A stretch of DNA of 64,000 nt from a virus. The notes below the pieces were generated by a model that had not been told where the DNA came from, did not search any database, and was given only the letters and a program-made list of their open reading frames with translations. A program made the position numbers and the translations under genes. How positions within the stretch are numbered: the first letter of the stretch is position 1; each line of letters begins with the position of its first letter. This document shows positions 49,177 through 57,871 of the stretch, piece by piece. The stretch lies in IMG/VR virus record IMGVR_UViG_3300029258_001504, positions 27,046-91,045 of that record. One strand, given 5' to 3'.

Positions 49177-52056
49177 ATGGCTATGCAACGACCTAACGTG
49201 ATTGTTTTTCAGGAGTACGAAAGCATCACGGTAGCCCCTGACATTCCGGACCTGAACGTCATCGTAGTGGGCTACGCGTATCAGATTCTGGACTACCTGG
49301 ATGACAAGTCCGATTGCCAAGCGAGTTCCGACTACGGCGTTGAAGATGGCGCCATTCCTGTGCCGGGAAGTGATAACTACACGGCACCCACGGCTGTGAC
49401 GTTGTCGGATCCGCCGAATGTTGAGTCGGGGGCGATCCTGGATGCCGACAGTGTCCGGATTTTCTTTGACGAGGCCAGGGCGGTCGTAGCGGAGCATGAT
49501 GGTTCGGCTCCGGCGTATGGTCGCTACTACCAGAACGACAATTTGTTCGAGGCCAACACCGGTCCTGGTGGTGGAGGTCAGCACCTCGGTCAGGCGAATG
49601 TGGCTCCCGGGGATCTGCTCTTTACTCAGTACAACGCCGGTGTTTCGGCGGATTACAAGAAGACGGTCCGCGAGTTGTGCTACACGTTCTATGACAACTC
49701 AGGTGCCGCCCTGAACTTCCAAACCAATGGGGTTGCCCCTGGAGACACTCTGACAATTAGCGCAGACGCAGGCGGTACGTCACGGGACGGTTCGTACACT
49801 GTCAAGCGTGTTATCAGCCAGAAAGTTCTCGAAGTGGAAGAGGTTATCCCCGGACCAGGTAACCTTCTCGCCGCCCCTGTATGCCAGGTTGTTGTCCAAT
49901 CTCCCAGTGGGACAATTCGATGCCAGGACACCGCGACCGGGTCGATGTACGACTGGTGCAACGCTCGGATGAATTCCGACTTCGCAACGGACTATATCGG
50001 TCCCCCTCCAGGAGCCTCAACGGAGAAGTGGCGCTTCGAGCGTGAGCTCAGCGACGTCGAGCTGGACAGCACCGATTTCAGTGTGAGCGGTAACTCCATC
50101 ACCATCGACGCAGGTATCACCGTGGATGTAGGGACCCTCACGGGGCTCCCTATCACCTACGCGGAGATCTACGTGGAGTACATGGCGCAGCGTACGGATC
50201 TGCAAGAGATCAACACGCTGACTTCGACTGCTGAGATGACCACTACGCTGGGTAAGCTCGACGCACGTAACCCTCTGTACGTAGGTGCGTATGTGGCTGC
50301 CCTCAACACCACGACTCCGGTCAAGGTTTACGGCCTCGGCAACTTCGCCACGGAGGAACTGGCGTATCTCGACTTCATCGACCGTGTCAGCGCGGAACGT
50401 GATATCTACGCCATCGTCCCCTTGACCTACAACACCACGGTCTTGGCGACCCTGAAGTCGACGGTCGAGAACCTGTCCGACCCGAACTACGTGCTCACCA
50501 ACGGAATCAAACAGAAGTTCCGCGTGATTCTGGGGGCGGTCGAACTCGAGACTCAGAAGATCGTCAAGGACGTGACGGGGGGAGCCTCGACTTTGCAAAA
50601 GTCGGGGACTGCTCCTGTCGTGCCGGTTAACGATGACTACCGCACTGTAGAAATCTCCGGGGCATCTCTGCCGACCCTCGGTAATGCCGGTGCGAAGTTG
50701 GTTCCTGGTGATAAGCTTTGGGTCAAGCTCTGGGACGGTGTCGCTAACCACGAAATGACCTGGGATGTGGCCCATTACAACGGAACAGTAGCTGGACCTG
50801 CTGAGTCTTTCGAGGTGGATCTGCGCACCGCTCAACCTGTGACGCAACAGGGTCTCCCCGTGTGGGGTGCGGGACCCAACACTTGGGACAACTGGTTGGC
50901 AGGCGGCTACGACATGGACAACACGGGTGTTCCTGGCCCCTACGTCCAGCAGATCGATATCCAGGACAGCACTGGTGCTTCCAAGATCGGTGGGGCAATC
51001 ACGGTCGCTGCGGGAGCGGCGGACATCGTTGTCGAAGCCAAAAACTTGGACAACTACTATCTCATTCTCCAGTCCCCGGGCGCGACGTTCATCACCGATG
51101 GCGTTATCCCTGGAGACATCTTGGAGATGCCGGTGGACTGTGAATCCGATCCTGGGGACTGGGGAGATCTCGCCACGTCTCAGACTTGGGAGGTGAACGC
51201 CGTTCTCAGTCAGGAACGGATTGAAGTCCGAAACGAAGGTTCGAATACCTCGACGGTAGCCAATGAGCTTCCGCACCTGTTCAAGAGGACCCTCGTTAGT
51301 GGTCAGCTCGAGGACGTCACCAACGGAGAAATCTTCTTCCGGATCATGCGAGACATGGACAAGACTGAACAGGTCACGACCATGGTCTCTACGGCTTCGA
51401 GCTTCGCTAGTAAGCGCTTGCTTCTGGCCTACCCGGATGAAGTAGACGTCTCAGGTCTCGTGGACGGAAGCAAGCCGCGCTACGGTGCAAGCACTCCGGC
51501 AGAAGCGGATCCGCAGCCGGGTTACTACCTGGCTTGCGCCGTCGGTGGGCAGACTGCCGGTCAGCCTTCACAACAAGGCTTCACGAACCTGGGCATTGCT
51601 GGGATCACCAAGCTCTACAACTCGAGCGAGTACTTCAACGAGCAGCAGATCACCGACCTGTCCAACGGCGGAGTCTACGTATTCATCCAGGATAACCCGA
51701 CGGCGCTTCCTTACAGCGTCCACGAGGTCACGACCGACACTACCGCGCTCGAAACGGGTGAGTACATGGTGGTGAAGAACTTCGACTTCATCTCCTGGAC
51801 GTTCCTCGACACGCTCCTCCCCTTCTTGGGGATCTGGAACGTGACGCCCGAGGCTATCGAGTTCATCCGGCAGGCTATCCGGACGACCATCGATAACCTC
51901 AAGGCGCGCTATGTTACGCGTATTGGGCCGCCTCTCATTGACGCGGTCATCGATGGTGTGGAAGAATCAGACTTGAGCACGGACCGGATCGAGGCGTACG
52001 TCAGCGTCGATCTCCCGATGGTCCTCAATACGATTGGCCTGCACCTGGTGGCATGA
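49177..52056 (+). CDS. Tail sheath protein
   Basis: A 959-residue protein; the ATG at 49177 follows GGAGGAG. The N-terminus has PDLNVIVVGYAYQILDYL; the middle holds beta-rich inserts; a central region has AYVAALNTTTPVKVYGLG and DIYAIVPLTYNT, and the C-terminus IEFIRQAIRTTIDNLKARYV and YVSVDLPMVLNTIGLHLV, matching the end of myovirus sheath proteins. It polymerises round the tube and contracts on infection. It is longer than T4 gp18 (659), mainly from insertions that probably decorate the tail surface. Confidence 0.85.
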   Translation: MAMQRPNVIVFQEYESITVAPDIPDLNVIVVGYAYQILDYLDDKSDCQASSDYGVEDGAIPVPGSDNYTAPTAVTLSDPPNVESGAILDADSVRIFFDEARAVVAEHDGSAPAYGRYYQNDNLFEANTGPGGGGQHLGQANVAPGDLLFTQYNAGVSADYKKTVRELCYTFYDNSGAALNFQTNGVAPGDTLTISADAGGTSRDGSYTVKRVISQKVLEVEEVIPGPGNLLAAPVCQVVVQSPSGTIRCQDTATGSMYDWCNARMNSDFATDYIGPPPGASTEKWRFERELSDVELDSTDFSVSGNSITIDAGITVDVGTLTGLPITYAEIYVEYMAQRTDLQEINTLTSTAEMTTTLGKLDARNPLYVGAYVAALNTTTPVKVYGLGNFATEELAYLDFIDRVSAERDIYAIVPLTYNTTVLATLKSTVENLSDPNYVLTNGIKQKFRVILGAVELETQKIVKDVTGGASTLQKSGTAPVVPVNDDYRTVEISGASLPTLGNAGAKLVPGDKLWVKLWDGVANHEMTWDVAHYNGTVAGPAESFEVDLRTAQPVTQQGLPVWGAGPNTWDNWLAGGYDMDNTGVPGPYVQQIDIQDSTGASKIGGAITVAAGAADIVVEAKNLDNYYLILQSPGATFITDGVIPGDILEMPVDCESDPGDWGDLATSQTWEVNAVLSQERIEVRNEGSNTSTVANELPHLFKRTLVSGQLEDVTNGEIFFRIMRDMDKTEQVTTMVSTASSFASKRLLLAYPDEVDVSGLVDGSKPRYGASTPAEADPQPGYYLACAVGGQTAGQPSQQGFTNLGIAGITKLYNSSEYFNEQQITDLSNGGVYVFIQDNPTALPYSVHEVTTDTTALETGEYMVVKNFDFISWTFLDTLLPFLGIWNVTPEAIEFIRQAIRTTIDNLKARYVTRIGPPLIDAVIDGVEESDLSTDRIEAYVSVDLPMVLNTIGLHLVA

Positions 52057-52724
52057 TGGAGAAGGTAAGTGAAGACATCATCGTCAAAACGGCACACCTG
52101 ATGGGTGTAGCGCAGGCGATGTTTGACCGAGGGTATTCTCAGGAAGGGGTCAAGCTGGCATTTGTCCAAGCCGATCTTTTTCCTGAAGACGTGGCCGGGG
52201 TCTTTGTAAAAGCTGCTTCAGAGACTGACCTCACCAAGGAAGCCATCGCTCCCGCGATCATTGCAGGGATTGCTTCGGTGGGGGCTAAAGTCGCCCCATG
52301 GCTAGCTAGAGGAGCCAAGGCTATCGGGCGATTTGCCGGTAAAACCAAGGGCAAGTTAATGCGTGGTGGCAACTTCTCTCAGATGGCTGGAGGAGCTGTG
52401 GGCGCTGCGGGTCAAGGTGCGGGCAAGGTCATGAAGGGTATGCACAAGGCTACTCTCAAGGGCACTGCCGGTCTTCGACAGGCAGGACGTTCTTGGGAAG
52501 GCGCTCAAGGGATCGGTGGCAAAGCCAAGCTCCTCGGTTCCGGTGCTTACAACGCAGGTAAAGGTGCGCTCTTTTTCGGCGGAAAAGGTACAGGCGGTGC
52601 CATAGGTAGGGGGGTTGGCTACGCCGGTATGGGTGCCGGAGCTCTTGGAATGATGCGCGGAGGCGCACAGCCAGCTCAACAGATGCAGCAGATGTACCCG
52701 CAACAGCGGATGTACGGAGGATAA
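52053..52724 (+). CDS. Glycine-rich protein with K-x-A peptides
   Basis: A 223-residue protein overlapping the sheath stop (ATGATGG, two possible starts). The N-terminal 70 residues are helical with VKTAHL, VKLAFVQ, VKAASET and TKEAIA. A hydrophobic stretch (IAPAIIAGIASVGAKVAPWLA) follows, then an extended glycine-rich basic region to the C-terminus (MRGGAQPAQQMQQM). A membrane-active or DNA-associated internal role is possible; the function is unknown. Confidence 0.65.
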   Translation: MMEKVSEDIIVKTAHLMGVAQAMFDRGYSQEGVKLAFVQADLFPEDVAGVFVKAASETDLTKEAIAPAIIAGIASVGAKVAPWLARGAKAIGRFAGKTKGKLMRGGNFSQMAGGAVGAAGQGAGKVMKGMHKATLKGTAGLRQAGRSWEGAQGIGGKAKLLGSGAYNAGKGALFFGGKGTGGAIGRGVGYAGMGAGALGMMRGGAQPAQQMQQMYPQQRMYGG

Positions 52725-52726
52725 TC

Positions 52727-53500
52727 ATGCCAGGTAACGTACCACTGGGAATCACGAAGGGTATTGGGAACTGGTTTTCCCAACAGCACTCTGTTGAGCG
52801 CGTCACCGATAACGCAGCGTACACGTCGGCTCACCCCGATGATACGCTGGTACTGGCGGGTCCTCCACGGAAGCTGAGTGTGCAGGAACAGTCCACCTCC
52901 GGGTGGCAGAGCCTGCTGGCTATCGGGATGATGCAGACGTTCCAGATTACGTCTCAGAAGCCGACCCAGCCGCTGATGGCTATTGGTTCTGGCCGCACGT
53001 TCTACGTCAGCGGTAAGAGCCAGACCACGTGGCGCATTGGCCGCCTTTTCGCCAATGGCCGTAATCTCCTGCGGGCGCTCTACCACAACGCCGTCGCTGG
53101 GGGAGTGGAAGTCCAGAAACTGGATGACCCTGCAGCCGAGAACCAGTTTGATAACATGTTCACGAACCTGGACTCCGAACTCTACTACGTTCCATTCGGC
53201 CTCGGCGCGATCTTCAAGGACAAGGTGCACGACCTCATCGGCGGTTTCTACGCCGAGCTGGCCATGATCAACAGCTACACGGTCGGGTTCACTGCGGGTC
53301 AGAACATGGTCATGGAAGATGTGGGTGGCATGTGCGACAGGCTCCTGCCATTCCGTCCGACCTCGGTGGCGCAGATGCAAAACGTGCCGCGGTCTACTAT
53401 CGATCAAGTCATCGGCTTCGTCCACAGCGATCCAGACACACTCGTCAAGAACACCGGACTGAATGACGACCAGCTGGACGCTAGTGACGAATATCCGTGA
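52727..53500 (+). CDS. Putative tail tube protein
   Basis: A 257-residue protein. TLVLAGPPRKLSVQEQS, GMMQTFQITSQKPTQPLM and FTAGQNMVMEDVGGM are beta-strand pairs like those of tail tube/virion proteins. It follows the sheath with only one small gene between, which is where the tube gene is commonly found. It could instead be a baseplate or tail-tip protein. AGGAGGA precedes the ATG. Confidence 0.45.
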   Translation: MPGNVPLGITKGIGNWFSQQHSVERVTDNAAYTSAHPDDTLVLAGPPRKLSVQEQSTSGWQSLLAIGMMQTFQITSQKPTQPLMAIGSGRTFYVSGKSQTTWRIGRLFANGRNLLRALYHNAVAGGVEVQKLDDPAAENQFDNMFTNLDSELYYVPFGLGAIFKDKVHDLIGGFYAELAMINSYTVGFTAGQNMVMEDVGGMCDRLLPFRPTSVAQMQNVPRSTIDQVIGFVHSDPDTLVKNTGLNDDQLDASDEYP

Positions 53501-53506
53501 TCCTGA

Positions 53507-53512
53507 TATAGT
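53507..53512 (+). promoter_or_regulatory. Extended -10 (TGATATAGT) at a leaderless start
   Basis: TATAGT with an upstream TGA (extended -10) lies 9 nt before the ATG of the spike gene at 53522. That ATG has no Shine-Dalgarno sequence, so the message may be leaderless. No -35 is visible. Confidence 0.45.
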
Positions 53513-53521
53513 CTCCGTACG

Positions 53522-55078
53522 ATGCCACGGAGACCCCCCCATCTAGACTCCTCTGAAGAGACCAGGCGTACTGCGCTGGGCGAGCAGCCCATGCGAAATA
53601 ACCTCTTCGGTCCAGGTTCGAAAGTCCTTGCAGAAGTTCAGAACTACGACGCCAAATCCGACACCTACCTCTTGGTAACTCGGGGACTGGGAGGCGTAGC
53701 GGGGCAAGCAGGAGGACGCAGTCTTCCAGGAGTCCCTCGGCGCGTAGAGGACCCCGGAACTATCGCGCCTCTAGAGACTGGAACCGTAGTGGTAGTGGAC
53801 ACCTCTCTCGGATTCCCCTACATCGATGGCGTCTTGAACATCAATGCGTCCAGTGAGAAACGAGAGCGTGCTCCTAAGCCTCCTTCCCTGGCAGGGTCCG
53901 AAGGCGAACTAGTCACCGAGGCCATGACAGGACAGGGCCTCCCCGGTTACTACAAAAACATCCAAACTCCTGATGACGTAGTTCCGGGGGACTTTGTGCG
54001 TATGTCTCCCGACGGTAACTACGTTGCTGTTTTACGGGGTAAAGAGACTCGAGTCTTCGGCAGTGAAAAAGCCCAGATACAAGTCATCGGGTACAACGAT
54101 CTCATCCGGACCATCTGCGAGGACCTTGAGCATTACAACGGTTTTGGAACATTCAGAATCAGTAACGCGGAAGGTCGCGGGAACATCGAGATTCGTGGAG
54201 GCGCCGACCAACTGAACGAGACGGGGGGAGACGAAGAGCAGTGGACCTTCCGCTTAGACATCGGAGACTCCGGTGAGTTCTTCGATATGCGGATCACGAC
54301 GCTAACCGGAAAGACTCTTTCGCAGCTCAAAATGACTCCTGACGGCCAAATAAAAATCATGGCAGTCAAAGGCATCGAGCTCGTCAATGCTGACGGCGCT
54401 CCTCGAAGCGAAGAGATCGGCGGAAACCATTACCGTAGGGTTCTTGGAAACACCGTAGATAAGGTCTCCGGGTCTTCGAATACTACTATCCAAGGTGAGA
54501 AAGTTACCAACACCTCTGAGAGTGACAAGAAGGTTATCGGAAACGATCAAGTCCGGACCATAAACCGCAACAAGGTCACACAAGTTGGAGGAAACTTCCA
54601 GGAGACTATCACCGGGGGTGACCCTCTCACGGCAGCCCCCACGAATGTCGCTGTGGATCGTCAAATCCTGAACGGAAGTTACTACCTGGAGCTGGGCAAT
54701 CCCACAGCAGGTGCTAGCCCTGCGGCGATGGCAGGATATAACGTTTTCGTGAACAACGGGACAATCACATTCGGAGAGAATCCTCTCGGAATCCCCGCCA
54801 CGAAAGCTCACGTTAATCTCAATACGACACAGCCCAGTTCTGTGGCTCTTGGAGGAACCGTAGGCCCTGGCCCCTCTATCGCCACTATGCACGCCATGCT
54901 CTTTGAGCCGTTCTCGTCCATGATGTCTACACTTATTGGTCTCCTGGACACGCACACTCATTCCACCGCCTGGGGCCCCTCCAGCCCCGCCATGGCTCCC
55001 CAACCTGGAGGATTCGCGAGCGCCATCTCGTCCATGGTGCCTAACATTTCGAGTATCCGAGTTCTCATTGGAGCGTAG
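53522..55078 (+). CDS. Baseplate central spike protein
   Basis: A 518-residue protein. The N-terminal half carries an OB-fold-like region and beta strands; residues about 290-370 are a repetitive triple-stranded beta-helix (EIGGNHYRRVLGNTVDKVSG, NRNKVTQVGGNFQET), the needle typical of gp5/gpV-type spikes. The C-terminal LDTHTHSTAWGP is shared by many phage baseplate spikes. It pierces the host envelope at contraction. The ATG is 9 nt after an extended -10 and lacks a ribosome site; a downstream in-frame ATG (residue 24) is the alternative. No lysozyme domain is seen. Confidence 0.7.
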   Translation: MPRRPPHLDSSEETRRTALGEQPMRNNLFGPGSKVLAEVQNYDAKSDTYLLVTRGLGGVAGQAGGRSLPGVPRRVEDPGTIAPLETGTVVVVDTSLGFPYIDGVLNINASSEKRERAPKPPSLAGSEGELVTEAMTGQGLPGYYKNIQTPDDVVPGDFVRMSPDGNYVAVLRGKETRVFGSEKAQIQVIGYNDLIRTICEDLEHYNGFGTFRISNAEGRGNIEIRGGADQLNETGGDEEQWTFRLDIGDSGEFFDMRITTLTGKTLSQLKMTPDGQIKIMAVKGIELVNADGAPRSEEIGGNHYRRVLGNTVDKVSGSSNTTIQGEKVTNTSESDKKVIGNDQVRTINRNKVTQVGGNFQETITGGDPLTAAPTNVAVDRQILNGSYYLELGNPTAGASPAAMAGYNVFVNNGTITFGENPLGIPATKAHVNLNTTQPSSVALGGTVGPGPSIATMHAMLFEPFSSMMSTLIGLLDTHTHSTAWGPSSPAMAPQPGGFASAISSMVPNISSIRVLIGA

Positions 55079-55089
55079 GAATCTTCGTC

Positions 55090-55118
55090 TTGTATAAGAC
55101 CAACAGACGCCCTATACT
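55090..55118 (+). promoter_or_regulatory. Promoter TTGTAT-17-TATACT
   Basis: TTGTAT and TATACTTGG with exactly 17 bp, in the 95-bp gap after the spike gene. It has a conventional leader of about 50 nt with GAGGG before the ATG at 55174. It is the closest match to the common motif of this window. Confidence 0.7.
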
Positions 55119-55173
55119 TGGTTCAACGAAATTGAAGGAGAGTTTCTACTCCCTACAACGGAGGGTTTGAAAG

Positions 55174-56085
55174 ATGCCCAAACTAATCGCTACGGCCCTG
55201 GTCAATGACGTGACGCTTCAGGATCCGTTCCCCACGGATGACAAGCTCGTCATCCTTCTTCCCGCTACGACTCCGACCACCGATGTCGAAACGGATGTCA
55301 CGCGTGGTCAGCTCGAGCGCCTCCGTGAACAGATGGTGGGTCTCGAAGCTTCGGGGCTCCTCCGCTGGAGCGTGGAGTCTTCTGACGGAGACGAGCGTGT
55401 CGACGAATTCGGGTACGAAGGCGTTCCGATGCTGAGCTTCATCGATACCGCTACGAGCCCGTTGTCTGTCGGTGGTGGTGTCGCCAACGGGATCATCACG
55501 GGAGTCAACCTCCTGGGCGGCCAAGTGAAGGACCATGTCACTCTTGGTGACGCGGCAGATCCTAATAATTTCCTGCGCATTGACCTACTTACCGCAGACC
55601 CCACTCTCAGTGGTGACGCTAATACGGGTGGTTACATGACGGTGTCTCTGGCTGACGCCGGTGTCGGTAATCCTCAGGCGATCACGTTCACGGCAGCCAC
55701 GGGTGCCAATCCTTACGCGGCGGGTTTCGTTCCCGCTAACGTTGCTCTCGTGAGCGACTTCGCGAACGCTGCGCATACCTGGGCGACGCTGGGTGCTATC
55801 GCCAATCTCGATGCGGGTTTCGCAGCGGTTGCCCGCGCTGTGTGGGATGTCGGTAGTGATCAGATCGTAGCTGCGCATGCCTCGGAGCGTTCCTCGGGCC
55901 TCTTGAACGGTGCGGGCCACAGCCTGACTGTCGGCGGCGCTGCTGCGACCATCAACTTCATCGACGACACCACGGTGGACTACTCCATCGCGGCCCCCAT
56001 CGTCGGCGCGGCTGGTGATTTCGCGCAAATTGATCTGCGGACCAACAACAAGCTGGCTCAGATCAGCGCCATCCTCGCTGCCTAG
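55174..56085 (+). CDS. Structural protein, unknown
   Basis: A 303-residue protein, low in lysine and rich in alanine, glycine, threonine and aspartate, consistent with an extracellular beta-rich virion protein. Residues about 95-175 have repeating hydrophobic-glycine strands. It has its own good promoter and is the last gene before a convergent minus block, so it may be strongly expressed; a fibre or decoration protein is possible. Confidence 0.6.
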   Translation: MPKLIATALVNDVTLQDPFPTDDKLVILLPATTPTTDVETDVTRGQLERLREQMVGLEASGLLRWSVESSDGDERVDEFGYEGVPMLSFIDTATSPLSVGGGVANGIITGVNLLGGQVKDHVTLGDAADPNNFLRIDLLTADPTLSGDANTGGYMTVSLADAGVGNPQAITFTAATGANPYAAGFVPANVALVSDFANAAHTWATLGAIANLDAGFAAVARAVWDVGSDQIVAAHASERSSGLLNGAGHSLTVGGAAATINFIDDTTVDYSIAAPIVGAAGDFAQIDLRTNNKLAQISAILAA

Positions 56086-56090
56086 AACCA

Positions 56091-56123
56091 AAAAAAGAGG
56101 CACGGGATTTCTCCTGTGCCTCT
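56091..56123 (-). terminator. Terminator of the leftward small-gene block
   Basis: A 12-bp near-perfect stem, AGAGGCACGGGA with TCCTGTGCCTCT, is followed on the minus strand by seven Ts. It ends the operon running from 57581 leftward. It also lies directly after the rightward gene ending at 56085, though the T-run on that strand is weak. Confidence 0.85.
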
Positions 56124-56129
56124 TCTACC

Positions 56130-56480
56130 TTACTCAGCCGCCAGTGCCTCTTGTTCCAGGGGATTCATGTCTATGTCCCCCGTGAGGATCAACGCCTTGA
56201 GCTGTCCGTAACGGTACTTCAAAAAGAACTTTCGGAACCCTCCTGCTTTCTGGATTTGCTCGCAGTGCTTCAGCTCGTGCCGGATGTTCTCTGGGGTCAT
56301 ATCTTCTTCTGACCGGAACATAGCCACAGGCCCCAAAGCGAATGCTACTTTACCAGAATGTCGGCTGTCCCAGACCCTCTGGTCTTTGTAGAAGTAAAGC
56401 TCTACGTCTTGGTCTGTAAGGACGTAGTGCCCTCTAACCTGAGCCCACAGACGCGTGACGTCTGTCCACCAATCTCCCAT
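56130..56480 (-). CDS. HExxH zincin-like protein
   Basis: A 116-residue protein with NIRHELKHCEQIQ (H68, E69, H72), the HExxH zinc motif of metallopeptidases, and conserved-looking FFLKYRYGQ and NPLEQEA downstream (a possible third ligand). It resembles the short DUF4157-type HExxH proteins associated with contractile injection systems and phage genes; whether it has activity is unclear. Its stop lies close to a strong terminator. Confidence 0.55.
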   Translation of the reverse strand: MGDWWTDVTRLWAQVRGHYVLTDQDVELYFYKDQRVWDSRHSGKVAFALGPVAMFRSEEDMTPENIRHELKHCEQIQKAGGFRKFFLKYRYGQLKALILTGDIDMNPLEQEALAAE

Positions 56481-56493
56481 GAAACGCTCCCTT

Positions 56494-57120
56494 TCATGGA
56501 AGGACCCCTCTCGATCTGTATTCCTCGTAGAATTCGTCGAGTTTTGCGTACGCCATTTCCATACCTACTTCGAGCTCGTCCTCGGGGTAAGCGTATTGAA
56601 TGGGTGGCGCGATCTTCTCCAGCTCGGTTATCCATTGAATCTTCTTGGTGCGTCTCTGTATATTGACACGTCGAATAAGCAACGCCGAATCTTCGAGCTC
56701 TTTATACTCGAGGTCCTTGAGAGGGACGGTCTTACCGGCTGCGTTCATCCACATGTCGAAATCTTCTACCCATTTCCATTTTTTGACGACTCTGGCTTTG
56801 TCTAGTATCTCTTGCTCTTCTTCAGACCGATGTTTGATTTGCTCTCCAGGGGCCCGGTAGAACAGCTCGCAAAGGCTTAACGGTTTGAGTACCTTCTCGC
56901 CCTTCACCTGGACCTGGACCCTAACCTCTCGTGGCTCTTTTCCACTTTCTAGATCTCTCTTGGCTGTGTGAGCTTGGGAGATATGCTTCTGACAGGCAGG
57001 AATGTAGATCCTACTCCCATCTTTTCGCATCGCCACTAACTCCACACAGCAGTCTTTCGAACAACCCGTAACAGCACACCCAATGTAATTAGATTGCCGC
57101 GCTCTTAAGTACTTACCCAT
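56494..57120 (-). CDS. Unknown cysteine-containing protein
   Basis: A 208-residue protein. Residues 14-45 carry C, C, CC and C plus H (GCAVTGCSKDCCVEL, ACQKH), a likely zinc-binding N-terminal module. The rest is charged and helical. GGTAGGAGG precedes the ATG, directly after a terminator, so it must have its own promoter or be fed by read-through. Function unknown. Confidence 0.65.
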   Translation of the reverse strand: MGKYLRARQSNYIGCAVTGCSKDCCVELVAMRKDGSRIYIPACQKHISQAHTAKRDLESGKEPREVRVQVQVKGEKVLKPLSLCELFYRAPGEQIKHRSEEEQEILDKARVVKKWKWVEDFDMWMNAAGKTVPLKDLEYKELEDSALLIRRVNIQRRTKKIQWITELEKIAPPIQYAYPEDELEVGMEMAYAKLDEFYEEYRSRGVLP

Positions 57121-57135
57121 ACGGAACCTCCTACC

Positions 57136-57165
57136 AAAAAAGACACGGAGGGGATTCCGTGTCTT
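57136..57165 (-). terminator. Terminator between two leftward genes
   Basis: AAGACACGGA pairs with TCCGTGTCTT around a short loop, followed on the minus strand by six Ts. It separates the small membrane protein genes from the cysteine protein gene downstream. Confidence 0.75.
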
Positions 57166-57201
57166 GTAGTATCCGGTGGGATCGTCGCCGGGGAGGTGTC
57201 G

Positions 57202-57339
57202 CTAGTTCTCGCTGCTCTGCTCGCTCTCGCGCTTCTTGCGGGAGTGGCGCTTGGCGACGGCGCTGGCGACGGCTTCGCCACCGCGCAGGACGGCGTAGGT
57301 TCCGAGCGGGATCAGGATCGCCTTGAAGAACGACTTCAT
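57202..57339 (-). CDS. Tiny membrane protein (45 aa)
   Basis: A 45-residue protein; the ATG at 57339 follows AAGGAGGAGA. FFKAILIPLGTYAVL is a probable membrane helix and the rest is basic and polar. A holin-like or membrane-modifying role is possible; the second tiny membrane protein lies directly upstream. Confidence 0.6.
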   Translation of the reverse strand: MKSFFKAILIPLGTYAVLRGGEAVASAVAKRHSRKKRESEQSSEN

Positions 57340-57389
57340 CTCTCTCCTCCTTAGTTGTTCGACCGGTCTATCGGCCTGTTCTGAGTACA

Positions 57390-57581
57390 CTAACTTGTAC
57401 CGTTTTCCCCCTCACTTTTTGACTCTTTATCTTCTTCCTTGGCCTTCTCTTTCCGCTTTTCGGCCCGCTCGTCCATGTACTCGGAGGCTCGGTTGGCGAT
57501 CTCCTTACCGAGTACCGCAAGGAGTGCCACCCCCACCTCTACTAAGACGAGCTTCCACGTACCGCCTCCTCGTTTACCCAT
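57390..57581 (-). CDS. Tiny membrane protein (63 aa)
   Basis: A 63-residue protein: a short basic N-terminus, one membrane helix at 10-30 (WKLVLVEVGVALLAVLGKE), and a long lysine/glutamate C-terminal tail. An AGGAG site precedes the ATG. Its start codon overlaps the -35 of a rightward promoter. With the neighbouring tiny membrane protein it may form a lysis or superinfection-exclusion unit; this is context only. Confidence 0.6.
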   Translation of the reverse strand: MGKRGGGTWKLVLVEVGVALLAVLGKEIANRASEYMDERAEKRKEKAKEEDKESKSEGENGTS

Positions 57582-57609
57582 TGTTGCAGGCTCCTTTCTC
57601 TGTTATCGT
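57581..57609 (+). promoter_or_regulatory. Promoter TTGTTG-17-TATCGT giving a leaderless start
   Basis: TTGTTG and TATCGT with 17 bp; the ATG at 57617 is 7 nt after the -10 and lacks a ribosome site. The geometry is identical to the promoter at 44519. Confidence 0.6.
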
Positions 57610-57616
57610 TTTCTCT

Positions 57617-57871
57617 ATGACTTGGCGTCAGCGACCGGAGTCGTCTGAACTCGAAAAATTGGGTAAGCTTACTGTGCGTCTAATCCGCGTGATGACGTAC
57701 GAGAAGCTAGCTCGGGCGCAGGCTCAATTTCGTGCCCATGGAGTGAAGACGAACTTCCTCTCCGAGTTTCGAAAACACGCCGCCGCGGATTTGGACATGC
57801 TGAGGGAACATGAGCCTGGATCTTCAGAGCGGTCAGAGAGCAGCGGACGAAAAAGCCGTCCGGGACGCTAG
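57617..57871 (+). CDS. Small unknown protein, probably leaderless
   Basis: An 84-residue basic helical protein; the longer open frame upstream is not supported. Its end overlaps the next gene by 62 bp in another frame. The translation start rests on the promoter geometry, since there is no Shine-Dalgarno sequence. Confidence 0.6.
   Translation: MTWRQRPESSELEKLGKLTVRLIRVMTYEKLARAQAQFRAHGVKTNFLSEFRKHAAADLDMLREHEPGSSERSESSGRKSRPGR

Noticed and set aside
50017-51276. A 419-codon minus-strand open frame
   Set aside because: It is antisense to the tail sheath gene, which is well supported; no independent signal.
57323-57616. Upstream extension of the 84-residue gene
   Set aside because: It crosses two minus-strand genes with ribosome sites and has no start signal; the promoter geometry supports the ATG at 57617.
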